DNA of 64,000 nt, taken from Verrucomicrobia bacterium Tous-C9LFEB (GTDB lineage: Bacteria > Acidobacteriota > Terriglobia > Terriglobales > Acidobacteriaceae). The translations under genes and the position numbers were made by a program. Below the pieces are notes generated by a model, which worked only from the letters and a program-made list of their open reading frames with translations, was not told where the DNA came from and searched no databases. Shown here in pieces: positions 23,997 to 32,927 of the stretch. Position 1 is the stretch's first letter. The number at the start of each line of letters is the position of its first letter. The stretch covers positions 1 through 64,000 of the forward strand of contig CAJCIP010000018.1 of the NCBI GenBank assembly GCA_903970445.1. The letters run 5' to 3'.

Positions 23997-26900
23997 TTAG
24001 AAGACAATTCGCGCACCCAACTGAACCTGGCGTGGGAGGCTGTTGCTGGCGGTGGCAGTGACTTCCCCGAAGTTCGACGACGTTGCGCTGGTAACGTTCG
24101 GTGCGGCAAACACAGGATGATTTAGCGTGTTGAAGGTCTCAAAGCGAAGTTGCAGATACGCTTTCTCCGTGAAGTTGAAGTTCTTCAGGATGGAAGCATC
24201 CAGCTCGTTGAAGCCGTCGGCTCGAACCCAGGACAGTGTTTGCGGAAGCGTGCGGTAGTGCATGTAGTACTGGCCGTTGAAGAAGCTCTGTCCACTGAGG
24301 TCGCACGTCGTTCCGGTAGCGCACGCCGTCGCCGTTCCTGTCACGAAAGGTCCTAAACCACCGGCGCTGCTGGAAGGAATTGCAGCGGTGGCCTGCACCG
24401 GCGATGTGTTTCGCGGATTGATGCGGAGCGCACGCAGGTCAACGTTAGGACTGACAGGAATATCGGCAGTGAAGACAACCGGAGGCCCCGTCTGGAATTG
24501 ATAAATGCTGTTCATGACAAAACCGCCGAACACCTCGTTCAGCAACTTGCTCCCGCCAAGCGAGAACTTCTTACCTCGGCCAAACGGCAGCTCATAGGTT
24601 CCACCTGCAGTGAAGTGGTGCGTGTGATCGAACGGAGAGACTCGATTGGTCGTCGCCGTATCTTCGTCGTTCAAGAACGTATCAGCTTCGGTCAGCTTCG
24701 AGAAGCTGTAGTTCGCAGTCACTGTCAGCCCATGGAATGCGCGCTGTTCGAAGTGAAGAATCGCACTGTTGAAGTGGGACTGCCCAATCGTCTGATTCTG
24801 GACATATACGTTCGTGGTGCCGTACTGAGGGAATGGGTAGGTAAGGTTCGAGAAGGGGACGGTAGAGCTATTCGCCGTGCCTCCGTTTGGCAGAAGTCCG
24901 GAATAAGGGTTCTTGACTTTTGTAGAGTACGCATTTGACAAGGTCTGATTGCGGTAAGGCGCGGTCGTCAAATAAGGCAGAAGCGGAGCGTTGATGTTCT
25001 GCTGCTGCACAGGCAGATGCAGAGCATGATTGCCTACATAGATGACTTCTACCAGGGTCTTCGATCCGAACGAATGCTGCACATCAAGGTCCCAGCGTTC
25101 GGAGTAGGGATCATGTTCCACCGGCGCAAGGAAACTGATGGTTTGACCAAGATATGTGCTCGCCCCCTGCGAGGATCCAGCAACCTGGGTGAACCCGCTC
25201 GGGAATGGATTTGCGAGCGTGGTTGCCGGTGTGAAGTAGTTATTGGTTGTTGGGTTATACGTTGTGGTTGCGCTGAATCCCTCGTTATTTGTAAGTGCAT
25301 TCGACGAGTACGATCCATTGCTTGCCAATGTAGAGAGGACTTCCGGCTGAACAAAGATACCGAAACCCGCACGCACTACTGTTTGCGGCGTAAGGCTGTA
25401 GGCAATGCCAATACGCGGACTAAAGAAACCGTTGTTGGTTGCGTAAACAGCACCGTTGGCGGTATTCGGGAATGTCAATCCACCGAGCGTGTTCAGCGAA
25501 TTTACGGTGTAGTTCTGCCCGCTATAGGTGACGGCTGTCGGCTTGAACGCAGCCGTTGCTGCGGTCGATGCCGAATTCACCGCGGTCGGATTGAAGCCAT
25601 TGACGATCGCTCCGTTCTTCTCGCGATACGGAGTGTCGATGTCATACCGAACTCCAAGGTTCAATGTGACCTTGTCGCTGACATGCCAGTCGTCCTGTAG
25701 AAACGAGCCAATATAGAACTGGTGGTAGTCGGCGCGCGCAGGCGTGTTGAAACTACCGGCCGTCGGCAGGCCAAGCAGAAACGATGCAAGGTCTGCGCCA
25801 AACAGACTGGTGTTGCCGCTTGTCGAGTTGCTGTTCACAAAGCTTGAACTGAAAGTAAAGCTGCCGCTCGATGCTCCGTAATTCTCCACGGTGAGCTTAT
25901 AGAGCCGGCCATCGAAGCCGACCTTTACCGTGTGCTTACCGATCACCTTCACCACGTCTACGAAGGTTTGGTAGCTCGTGGTCGGATCGATGCCGGCGCT
26001 TGTGTCGCCAAGGCAGGTATAACTCGTGAAGCTACCGCAGCTTCCACCGTACGAGAAGTTGATGTACGGCAACTGGACTAGGCTGCTCGATCCCTGCACG
26101 TAGGAGGGGAAGCCAACCTGCGATGGGGAATACGCCTGCGCAGGCGTGCCGTGGGTCTCATTAAAGAATGTCCAATTGGCGCGCGTATCCAAGATGGTAG
26201 TGGGGTTCAACGTGAACACGTTGTCTACCGTCGTACCGAAGTTCTCGCGAAATAGCGTTGTTCCGGTTAGACCATTGCCAAAATAATCATTCTTGATCTG
26301 CGAGCGATAGTTGTGGCGCACGTCCAGAAACAAATGGTCGCGGCTGCTGATGTTGAAATCCAGGCGGCCGAACTCGTTGTTATAACGATCCACGCTCGGC
26401 GCATTGCTGATGTAGTTGCTCTGACCGTTGGGCTGTACGCCTGCTGTCGCGTTCGGCAAAGGAATGAGCGCGAGATAGGCCTGCGCAATCGGGCTGAATG
26501 GCTGTCCCACCGAAGTGAGCTGGTTATTGAGAATTGGCTGACGTGTGTAGCTCGTGCTCGTTCCGGTTGGATTGTAAGGATTGTAGAGCTGGTTCGGATC
26601 AGCATAAGCCGTTTTGTTGCTGCCATACGGCAGGCATTGTGCCGCAGCCTTTGTCGGATCGTTTGCAAATCCACCCGGACAGCCTGCTGCGAGCACTTGC
26701 GAGAAGTCGCCTGTCCGCTCTGCTGCCGTGGGAACGGTCTGCGTCGTTGCGTTTGGTTGCGAATCCTTCAAACCTTCATACGCAAAAAAGAAGAAGAGCT
26801 TGTCTTTACCGTTGAACACTTTCGGGACCAATACCGGTCCGCCGAAGGTCAGGCCGTACTGGTTGTAGTGCGTGATCGCCAATGGAATGTTGTTGCGGTC

Positions 26901-27728
26901 ATTCAAATACAGGTTCGCGTCAAGATTCGGAATCTGGTTGAACTCGTAGACCGTGCCGTGAAATCCATTCGTTCCGCTCTTCGTGATCTGGTTGATGACA
27001 CCGCCGATGGTGTGGCCGAAGCTCGCGTCCGTATCAAAAGGACGAACGGAAATCTGTGCCACGCCGTCTTGCACTGGCGAATAGGCCAGCGCACCAAGCA
27101 ATGTTAGGTCCGGCGATCCATCCAAGAGCACCTCGCTAATCTGGCTTGGCGTGCCGCCGATCGACCATGAATTGCCCGCGTTGTTGTCGAAGGGATGCAC
27201 GAGGCCTGGTGCGGAAGTTGTGATGACGCCCGGGGAAAGCTCGGTGAATACGACAGGCGTACGCCCATTAAGCGGAAGATCAGCAACCTGCGTGGTGTCA
27301 ATTACCTCGCCAATGCTTGCGTTTGCTTGGTCAATCAGCGGTGGAGCTGTTGTTACCGTAACGCTTTGCGCTTCCGAACCCGCCCTCAAGGTGATATTCA
27401 CTAACGGATGGCCCTGCGCGTCCAGCATCACGTTCTTCTGTGTGGTTGTCTCAAAGCCCGAGTTTACGACCGTGACGGTGTACTCGCCGGGCAACAGGAA
27501 AGGCACCACGTATTGTCCCGCGCTATCACTCACCGTGCGGTTGACGGTTCCGGTGTGTACCTCGCGAACAGTGACCGCCGCCTTCGGAATAACAGCACCG
27601 CTCGAGTCTGCAACAGTGCCGCTGATAGTTCCGCGGAACTCTTGAGCAAACGCTGAGGCGGACATGAATAGGAGCAGGAATACGACGAGCGCAAAAGAAC
27701 GGCGCACCATGGAATTAGCGCGATTCAT
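23997..27728 (-). CDS. Oar-like TonB-dependent receptor with carboxypeptidase-regulatory-like domain
   Basis: 1243 residues from ATG 27728, which is preceded by GGAGG; an upstream in-frame start lacks this. The signal peptide (ALVVFLLLFMSASAFAQ) is followed by a CarboxypepD_reg-like domain (FRGTISGTVADSSGAVIPKA, about 30-115), a plug domain (PLNGRTPVVFTELSPGVITT) and a large outer-membrane beta-barrel ending in an aromatic-terminal strand (QLGARIVF). Such receptors are abundant in Acidobacteriota and are thought to import polysaccharide fragments. Here the operator just upstream and the pectinase neighbours suggest oligogalacturonide uptake. No TonB box was identified. Confidence 0.92.
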   Translation of the reverse strand: MNRANSMVRRSFALVVFLLLFMSASAFAQEFRGTISGTVADSSGAVIPKAAVTVREVHTGTVNRTVSDSAGQYVVPFLLPGEYTVTVVNSGFETTTQKNVMLDAQGHPLVNITLRAGSEAQSVTVTTAPPLIDQANASIGEVIDTTQVADLPLNGRTPVVFTELSPGVITTSAPGLVHPFDNNAGNSWSIGGTPSQISEVLLDGSPDLTLLGALAYSPVQDGVAQISVRPFDTDASFGHTIGGVINQITKSGTNGFHGTVYEFNQIPNLDANLYLNDRNNIPLAITHYNQYGLTFGGPVLVPKVFNGKDKLFFFFAYEGLKDSQPNATTQTVPTAAERTGDFSQVLAAGCPGGFANDPTKAAAQCLPYGSNKTAYADPNQLYNPYNPTGTSTSYTRQPILNNQLTSVGQPFSPIAQAYLALIPLPNATAGVQPNGQSNYISNAPSVDRYNNEFGRLDFNISSRDHLFLDVRHNYRSQIKNDYFGNGLTGTTLFRENFGTTVDNVFTLNPTTILDTRANWTFFNETHGTPAQAYSPSQVGFPSYVQGSSSLVQLPYINFSYGGSCGSFTSYTCLGDTSAGIDPTTSYQTFVDVVKVIGKHTVKVGFDGRLYKLTVENYGASSGSFTFSSSFVNSNSTSGNTSLFGADLASFLLGLPTAGSFNTPARADYHQFYIGSFLQDDWHVSDKVTLNLGVRYDIDTPYREKNGAIVNGFNPTAVNSASTAATAAFKPTAVTYSGQNYTVNSLNTLGGLTFPNTANGAVYATNNGFFSPRIGIAYSLTPQTVVRAGFGIFVQPEVLSTLASNGSYSSNALTNNEGFSATTTYNPTTNNYFTPATTLANPFPSGFTQVAGSSQGASTYLGQTISFLAPVEHDPYSERWDLDVQHSFGSKTLVEVIYVGNHALHLPVQQQNINAPLLPYLTTAPYRNQTLSNAYSTKVKNPYSGLLPNGGTANSSTVPFSNLTYPFPQYGTTNVYVQNQTIGQSHFNSAILHFEQRAFHGLTVTANYSFSKLTEADTFLNDEDTATTNRVSPFDHTHHFTAGGTYELPFGRGKKFSLGGSKLLNEVFGGFVMNSIYQFQTGPPVVFTADIPVSPNVDLRALRINPRNTSPVQATAAIPSSSAGGLGPFVTGTATACATGTTCDLSGQSFFNGQYYMHYRTLPQTLSWVRADGFNELDASILKNFNFTEKAYLQLRFETFNTLNHPVFAAPNVTSATSSNFGEVTATASNSLPRQVQLGARIVF

Positions 27729-27770
27729 TTCGTAGGACCTCCGGAGTGTTGCAGTGGCTTCGACACAAAG

Positions 27771-27784
27771 AGACAACGTTGTCA
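27771..27784. promoter_or_regulatory. LacI-type operator upstream of the TonB receptor gene
   Basis: AGACAACGTTGTCA with the perfect palindrome GACAACGTTGTC at 27772-27783, 44 bases upstream of the receptor ATG. It lies just downstream of the putative -10 element, a position where a repressor would block initiation. Confidence 0.85.
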
Positions 27785-27796
27785 GTGACGGCCAAC

Positions 27797-27826
27797 ACTC
27801 TAGACGGAAGGAGCAAAAGTCGTCAA
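27797..27826 (-). promoter_or_regulatory. putative sigma-70-type promoter of the TonB receptor gene
   Basis: On the minus strand, TTGACG (27826-27821), an 18-base spacer and TAGAGT (27802-27797). It matches the consensus at five and four positions. The operator starts 13 bases after the -10 hexamer. Confidence 0.5.
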
Positions 27827-27859
27827 GTCTGGCTTATGCGGAGGTGACTGTCGTTCGTC

Positions 27860-29179
27860 TTATCGAAGCTGTGCGCCGCTGAAATCAGCACGCCGAAGGT
27901 CTGGCGCAATCAGCTGCAGCATGAGCCAGCCGAGAAGGTAGACACACCCAGCCAGCGTGAAGAGAGCAGAGTAGCTGTGGGTTAGCTGAAGGATGTGGCC
28001 GGCAGCGACCGAAAGCAACACACCGCCGACCGACCCTGCCATGCCCCCGATGCCCACCACGCTACCAACCGCACTTCGCGGAAACATATCCGATGCCGTC
28101 GTATAAAGGTTTGCCGACCAGCCCTGATGCGCGGCGGCAGCGATGCTGAGCGTTGCGATGGCGAGCCATTCGACTCGCAGATGGGCAGCGAACAGCATTG
28201 GCAGGGAGCAGCATGCGCAGAGGAGCATAGCAGCGCGCCGCGCTTTCCACTGACTCGCTCCAAGACGGAGGAACAGCGTTGGCAGCCATCCGCCTGCGAT
28301 GCTGCCTATGGCGGATACGTTGTAGACCAGGATGAGCGGCAGGCCAAGGTGCGACAGACCAAGATGGAACCGGGAATCAAAGTAACCCGGAAGCCAGAAA
28401 AGATAGAACCACCAAATCGGATCGGTGAGGAACTTAGCGCAGGCGAAGGCCCAGGTCTGTCGCAGTCGCAACAGGCGAGACCATGGCAACGTGGCCACCT
28501 GTTCTTCCTCTGCTCGTTCGAGGATGACGGCGAGCTCCTCACCGGTAAGCGTGGGATGCTCGTGGGGCCGACGGTATATCACACACCACCACGCGATCCA
28601 CGTCATGCTGAAGATGCCTGTGGATAGGAACGCAGCTCGCCAGCCAAAGCGCAAGGTCACCCACGGAATGAGGGCAGGCGCAATCATCGCACCCAAATTT
28701 GCGCCTGAATTGAAGATGCCCGTCGCCAACGACCGCTCGCGCTGTGGGAACCATTCGGCGACCGTTTTGACTGCGGCAGGGAAGTTTCCCGCCTCACCCA
28801 GCCCAAGGAAGAAGCGCGCGATACCAAACCCAAGCGCGCTGCGGGCCAGCGAATGAGACATCGCCGCGATGCTCCAGGTAAGCATGATGAGCGCATATCC
28901 AAGTCGCGAGCCCAAACGATCTACGAGCCGTCCGGCAAGCAGCAATCCACCTGCATAGGCCACCTGGAAAGCAGCAATAACGTAACCGTAGCTAAGCTCG
29001 GTAAGGCCGATAGAGTGCTGCAGCGTTGGCTTCAGCAGGCCTATAACTTGCCGGTCCATGTAGTTGATGGAGGTCGCCACGAAGAGCATGGCGCAGACCG
29101 TCCAGCGAACACGACCAAACGGAGGGCGCGACCGCACCTCAGGTCCGCCGGAGGTGCGCGAGTCCTGCGTTACTCCCAT
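27860..29179 (-). CDS. MFS transporter, ExuT/anion:cation symporter type (hexuronate)
   Basis: 439 residues with about twelve hydrophobic segments. The family signature SINYMDRQVIGLLKPTLQ in the first helix and GLGEAGNFPAAVKTVAEWFP after helix 4 are characteristic of the ACS family that includes hexuronate transporter ExuT. It should import galacturonate or glucuronate with protons across the inner membrane. The start codon lies inside the end of uxaE (overlap of ten bases), so the two are translationally coupled. The exact substrate is inferred from context. Confidence 0.88.
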   Translation of the reverse strand: MGVTQDSRTSGGPEVRSRPPFGRVRWTVCAMLFVATSINYMDRQVIGLLKPTLQHSIGLTELSYGYVIAAFQVAYAGGLLLAGRLVDRLGSRLGYALIMLTWSIAAMSHSLARSALGFGIARFFLGLGEAGNFPAAVKTVAEWFPQRERSLATGIFNSGANLGAMIAPALIPWVTLRFGWRAAFLSTGIFSMTWIAWWCVIYRRPHEHPTLTGEELAVILERAEEEQVATLPWSRLLRLRQTWAFACAKFLTDPIWWFYLFWLPGYFDSRFHLGLSHLGLPLILVYNVSAIGSIAGGWLPTLFLRLGASQWKARRAAMLLCACCSLPMLFAAHLRVEWLAIATLSIAAAAHQGWSANLYTTASDMFPRSAVGSVVGIGGMAGSVGGVLLSVAAGHILQLTHSYSALFTLAGCVYLLGWLMLQLIAPDLRRADFSGAQLR

Positions 29180-30453
29180 GAGATGCCCGGTTGCTTTCCC
29201 GGAAAGATCGGCCGTATGTGCCGATGCAGCAGGTTCTCCGTGACATTACGCGCAATCACAACTTCATTTGCTTCGAGCGCGTCCAGGTAACGTCGGCCCA
29301 TTTTGGCGGCGATCTTGAAGCCGACATGTAAGAGCTGCCGGAAGTCTGGGTTATACGAAGGATCAGCCTCATCGTGGCGCAGAGCGCGCACATACTGATC
29401 GCTGGTCCAGGTAAGCACAAGTGCTGGAGACGGTAGCGTGTCCCGATCGATGTTGATCACGGTCGCATATGGCGCGCAAAGCTCGTCTGCATGAGCGTAC
29501 GCTTGCGCGTAGATTTCTGCTGCCAGTGCGAGGGAACGGCCCCCGGCCTCCGCAAGGCCAATCAGCTCTTCCAGCCAGGTGGTGCCTGCGGTTTTTACAT
29601 GGACTCCCGCGTTGAATTCGATCAATGCGGCTCGGATTGCGGGATAAATGCTGAACTTATCTGACCCCGAATGGACGCTTAGCTTCAGATTTGTTTGCAG
29701 TCCATACCGCTCCACGGCATACGCAATCGTGGCGAGGTCATCGCGGAATTCCTTTGCGAATTGTGTGACATCGCCGGCAAAGTCCACGCCCTTGTTGAAT
29801 CGCCCCGTGAACTTGGGAGCAATTGTTTGAATAGGAATCTGCTCGTCACCGATGGCGGCGAGGATGATCAGCAGCTCTGAAGGCGTCTGCGGAGAGTCGG
29901 TTTCATCCATCGAAATTTCCGCAACGAAACCGCTATTGCTCTTCTTTTCGGAAATGGTGCGATAAATCTCTCCGGCGTGTCGCACGGCTGCGAGAAACTG
30001 GCCGGCCGTCCGTTCCGCAAATGTACGATCGATCACAAACGGGTCGGCGATCCGAGGGATGCGAAGTTCACCGATGAGCTCCGGGTGTCTATCAAGAAAC
30101 GCGTTTATCTGCTCCTCATCGGACGCCCTACCGATGGTGTCAGCCACATCGATGGTGAAGAAGTCGCACGGCGCAACGAAGCGATCTAAGTTTGTCAGAT
30201 TAATGTGGTCTGCATCGACGAAGAACGGTGAGCTCCACTTCGACTCTTTGATCGCCTCTTCTACTGCGCTACGGGTGGCTGCTGGTTCCGATCCGATGAT
30301 CATGTGCTCGCGGTTAGATTTGTTCCAAACGGGGATCACCGGGATGCCTTCTCGCCCGGCATCAATGCAGGCCTGAAGCTGCGCCTTCGCTTGGTGGGCG
30401 AAGCGGTCACCGACGCCGATGGAATACTTCGGAAGTTGGAGAATGGTGCTCAT
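29170..30453 (-). CDS. uxaE: UxaE, D-tagaturonate epimerase
   Basis: 427 residues resembling the tagaturonate epimerase family first described in Thermotoga pectin metabolism: MSTILQLPKYSIGVGDRF at the start, VIPVWNKSNREH, and the block KFTGRFNKGVDFAGD followed by KLSVHSGSDKFSIYP. The enzyme converts D-tagaturonate to D-fructuronate, joining the galacturonate route to the glucuronate route. GGAGG precedes the ATG by about eleven bases. It is the first gene of the leftward uxaE-transporter operon, with two operators upstream shared with the uxaC operon. Confidence 0.87.
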   Translation of the reverse strand: MSTILQLPKYSIGVGDRFAHQAKAQLQACIDAGREGIPVIPVWNKSNREHMIIGSEPAATRSAVEEAIKESKWSSPFFVDADHINLTNLDRFVAPCDFFTIDVADTIGRASDEEQINAFLDRHPELIGELRIPRIADPFVIDRTFAERTAGQFLAAVRHAGEIYRTISEKKSNSGFVAEISMDETDSPQTPSELLIILAAIGDEQIPIQTIAPKFTGRFNKGVDFAGDVTQFAKEFRDDLATIAYAVERYGLQTNLKLSVHSGSDKFSIYPAIRAALIEFNAGVHVKTAGTTWLEELIGLAEAGGRSLALAAEIYAQAYAHADELCAPYATVINIDRDTLPSPALVLTWTSDQYVRALRHDEADPSYNPDFRQLLHVGFKIAAKMGRRYLDALEANEVVIARNVTENLLHRHIRPIFPGKQPGISWE

Positions 30454-30527
30454 GAAAACTTTGTCCTCCCATCCTCATGCTCATGGCAACGTATAAACCA
30501 GCGAGTGATGCCAAGATGCTCGATGGC

Positions 30528-30541
30528 AGACAACGTTGTCA
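30528..30541. promoter_or_regulatory. LacI-type operator, uxaE side of the divergent uronate promoter region
   Basis: AGACAACGTTGTCA, perfect palindrome 30529-30540, 75 bases before the uxaE ATG. On the minus strand it contains TTGACA, a perfect -35 hexamer, so repressor and RNA polymerase may compete here. The -10 candidate downstream is poor. Confidence 0.83.
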
Positions 30542-30606
30542 ACATCGATCCCGGGGTGACCTCTCGCGTGTAGTTTCCCATTCTTAGTCTCTGGTGGCTT
30601 TCAGCT

Positions 30607-30620
30607 TGACAACGTTGTCA
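30607..30620. promoter_or_regulatory. LacI-type operator, uxaC side of the divergent uronate promoter region
   Basis: TGACAACGTTGTCA is the longest copy, a full 14-base palindrome, and is preceded by T to give TTGACA on the plus strand. Its centre is 79 bases from the centre of the neighbouring copy. This spacing would allow a tetrameric LacI-type protein to loop the DNA (inference). Confidence 0.85.
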
Positions 30621-30680
30621 TTAGGAGATCATCATGCTGCATTGCGCTTTGCTGTGTCGGACAATAGGAATCCTAACGTC

Positions 30681-32114
30681 ATGCCCCTGCTTTACGACGA
30701 CAGACTTTTCCCTGTGGATCCGTCCGCGCGCGCAGTCGCGAAGCGTCTCTACGCAAGCGTTTGTGACCGCCCAATTATTAGTCCCCACGGCCACACGAAT
30801 GCAGCGTGGTTCCGTTCCAACGATCCATTTCCGAACCCCGCGAAACTCCTCATTCAGCCGGATCATTACGTGCATCGCATGCTGTACAGCCAAGGAGTTT
30901 CGCTGGAGAACCTGGAGATCGGCGAACCGGAGATTCGGAATCCCCGCAAAGTTTGGCAGATTTTTGCCAAGCACTATTTCCTGTTCCGCGGGACCCCGAC
31001 ACGTCTGTGGCTTGACTATGCCTTTCAGGAACTGTTCGGGTTGACGACGCGTCTGGACGCCTCTACCGCCGACTTGTACTTTGACACAATCACGGAAAAG
31101 CTACAGACGCCTGAGTTCCGTCCCCGGGCGCTTTACCAGCGGTTCAATCTTGAGCTGCTTGCAACGACCGATTCACCGCTCGACAGCCTGGACGACCACG
31201 CAGCGCTGATTGGCTCCAGTTGGCACGGGCGGGTGATTCCGACGTTCCGTCCGGATGCGGTGACTGATCCGGCGTTTGCAAACTTTCGCCACAATCTTGA
31301 TAGGCTGGGCGGACAAAACGGCGAAGATCCTTCCACTTGGACCGGGTATCTGCAGTCGTTGCACAAGGAGCGTCAGCGATTTAAGGAGCTCGGTGCAACA
31401 GCGACCGACCACGGTCATCCGACCGCGCAGACGGCGAATCTCTCAATCGATGAAGCAGCCCGTCTTTATGCAAAAATTTACAGCGGCAACGCGGACACCA
31501 ACGAGCAGGAGTTGTTTCGCGCGCAAATGCTGACAGAGATGGCCCGTATGAGCATCGATGATGGCCTTATCATGCAGATCCATCCGGGGTCGTTTCGTAA
31601 TCATAACGAGCAACTCTTCACGAGGCTCGGCAGGGACATGGGAGCAGACATACCAACCCCCACTAACTACGTGAATGCGCTGCAGCCTCTGCTTTCTGAG
31701 TTTGGTAATGACACACGTTTGCGAGTGATTCTTTTCACACTCGACGAATCGGCGTATAGCCGCGAACTCGCGCCTCTTGCCGGTCACTATCCGAGTCTGC
31801 TGCTCGGACCAGCGTGGTGGTTTCACGATAGCCCGGAAGGGATGATGCGCTACCGGGAACAGGTGACGGAAACGGCAGGCTTTTACAACACGGTGGGGTT
31901 CAACGACGACACCCGCGCCTTCCTTTCGATCCCCGCCAGGCACGATGTAGCTCGCCGTGTAGACTGCGCGTACTTGGCCCGGTTGGTCAGCGAACATCGT
32001 CTGGACGAAGACGAAGCCTTTGAACTCGCGGGGCAGCTCACCACCGATCTGGTACGCAAGGCCTATCGTCTGGACCGTCGTGATGACGCGGTAGCGAAGG
32101 CTGGAGCAGCATGA
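30681..32114 (+). CDS. uxaC: UxaC, uronate isomerase
   Basis: 477 residues from ATG 30681 (E. coli UxaC is about 470). An upstream in-frame start would run through the control region. Metal-binding amidohydrolase-like motif SPHGHTN is near residue 37, and a second block HYPSLLLGPAWWFHDSPEGM is near the C-terminal third. Typical opening YDDRLFPVDPSARAVAKRLY. It isomerises D-galacturonate to D-tagaturonate and D-glucuronate to D-fructuronate. First gene of the rightward operon uxaC-SDR-larA-larE-larB. The stop overlaps the SDR start (ATGA). Confidence 0.93.
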   Translation: MPLLYDDRLFPVDPSARAVAKRLYASVCDRPIISPHGHTNAAWFRSNDPFPNPAKLLIQPDHYVHRMLYSQGVSLENLEIGEPEIRNPRKVWQIFAKHYFLFRGTPTRLWLDYAFQELFGLTTRLDASTADLYFDTITEKLQTPEFRPRALYQRFNLELLATTDSPLDSLDDHAALIGSSWHGRVIPTFRPDAVTDPAFANFRHNLDRLGGQNGEDPSTWTGYLQSLHKERQRFKELGATATDHGHPTAQTANLSIDEAARLYAKIYSGNADTNEQELFRAQMLTEMARMSIDDGLIMQIHPGSFRNHNEQLFTRLGRDMGADIPTPTNYVNALQPLLSEFGNDTRLRVILFTLDESAYSRELAPLAGHYPSLLLGPAWWFHDSPEGMMRYREQVTETAGFYNTVGFNDDTRAFLSIPARHDVARRVDCAYLARLVSEHRLDEDEAFELAGQLTTDLVRKAYRLDRRDDAVAKAGAA

Positions 32115-32884
32115 AACATCCACTCAGCCTTAATGGACGCGTTGCGGTCGTGGTCGGCGGTACCAGCGGCATTGGACGCGCCATCAGCCTCGGTCTGGCC
32201 GAAGCCGGCGCAGACGTTGTGAGCACAGGACGTCGTAGTGAACAGGTGGATGCCGTGGCGACTGAGATCGAGGCGCGCGGTCGACGCTCGTTGCGTCATT
32301 CCGCCGATCAGAGTGACCGTGGGCAGATCGACTCACTTCTGGAAGCCTGCCTGCGCGAGTTCGGTAAAGTCGATATTCTTTGCAACTGCGCCGGTAAGAT
32401 CAAGCGCTCGCCAACGCTGACGGTGTCGGAAGCGGAGTGGCACGACATTCTCGACACGAACCTCACAGGAATGCTCCGCTGCTGCCAGGTGTTCGGCGGA
32501 CACATGATCCAGCGCAAATATGGCCGGATCATCAACATCGCCTCCCTGAACAGCTATGTGGCGCTGAACGAGGTAGCTGCGTATGCAGCGAGCAAGGCCG
32601 GGGTGCTTTCGCTTACTCGGTCGCTGGCGGTGGAGTGGTCCCGGCATGGCGTTTTAGTGAACGGCATAGCGCCAGGTGTCTTCCGCACCGAGTTGAATGC
32701 CGCACTGCTGGACGGATCACCACGAGGACAGGAGCTGCGCATGCGCACACCGATGAATCGTTTCGGCAAGACGGAAGAACTCGTGGGGGCAGCGATCTAC
32801 CTGGCCAGTGATGCGGCCTCGTTCACGAACGGGCACACCATCGTCGTAGATGGGGGCTTCCTTGCCAGCGGCGTGAATCAGTGA
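32111..32884 (+). CDS. short-chain dehydrogenase, probable uronate/sugar-acid oxidoreductase
   Basis: 257 residues of the classical SDR family: cofactor motif GGTSGIG at 16-22, NCAG near 92-95, catalytic Ser145, Tyr158 and Lys162 (YAASK). It is closest in appearance to KduD and gluconate 5-dehydrogenase. Because the island encodes pectin hydrolases rather than lyases, unsaturated uronates are not expected and a KduD role is less natural. Reduction of D-fructuronate to D-mannonate, replacing UxuB, would fill the step after UxaE (inference). ATG overlaps the uxaC stop by four bases. The coenzyme preference was not determined. Confidence 0.85.
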   Translation: MKHPLSLNGRVAVVVGGTSGIGRAISLGLAEAGADVVSTGRRSEQVDAVATEIEARGRRSLRHSADQSDRGQIDSLLEACLREFGKVDILCNCAGKIKRSPTLTVSEAEWHDILDTNLTGMLRCCQVFGGHMIQRKYGRIINIASLNSYVALNEVAAYAASKAGVLSLTRSLAVEWSRHGVLVNGIAPGVFRTELNAALLDGSPRGQELRMRTPMNRFGKTEELVGAAIYLASDAASFTNGHTIVVDGGFLASGVNQ

Positions 32885-32927
32885 TGACCTGCGACCCACA
32901 ACAAGACCCCGGAGAGAAGGAGAAGCA

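Noticed and set aside
25017-25700. 227-codon plus-strand frame inside the TonB receptor gene
   Set aside because: Cys/Arg-rich antisense frame without a ribosome site or similarity to anything known.
26313-27107. 264-codon plus-strand frame inside the TonB receptor gene
   Set aside because: Antisense shadow of a long gene. Arg/Val-rich with no recognisable motif, and the receptor frame is continuous.
32111-32884. annotation of the SDR as KduD
   Set aside because: Sequence resemblance alone cannot separate KduD from gluconate 5-dehydrogenase or fructuronate reductase, and the hydrolytic (not lyase) pectin route makes KduD less likely.
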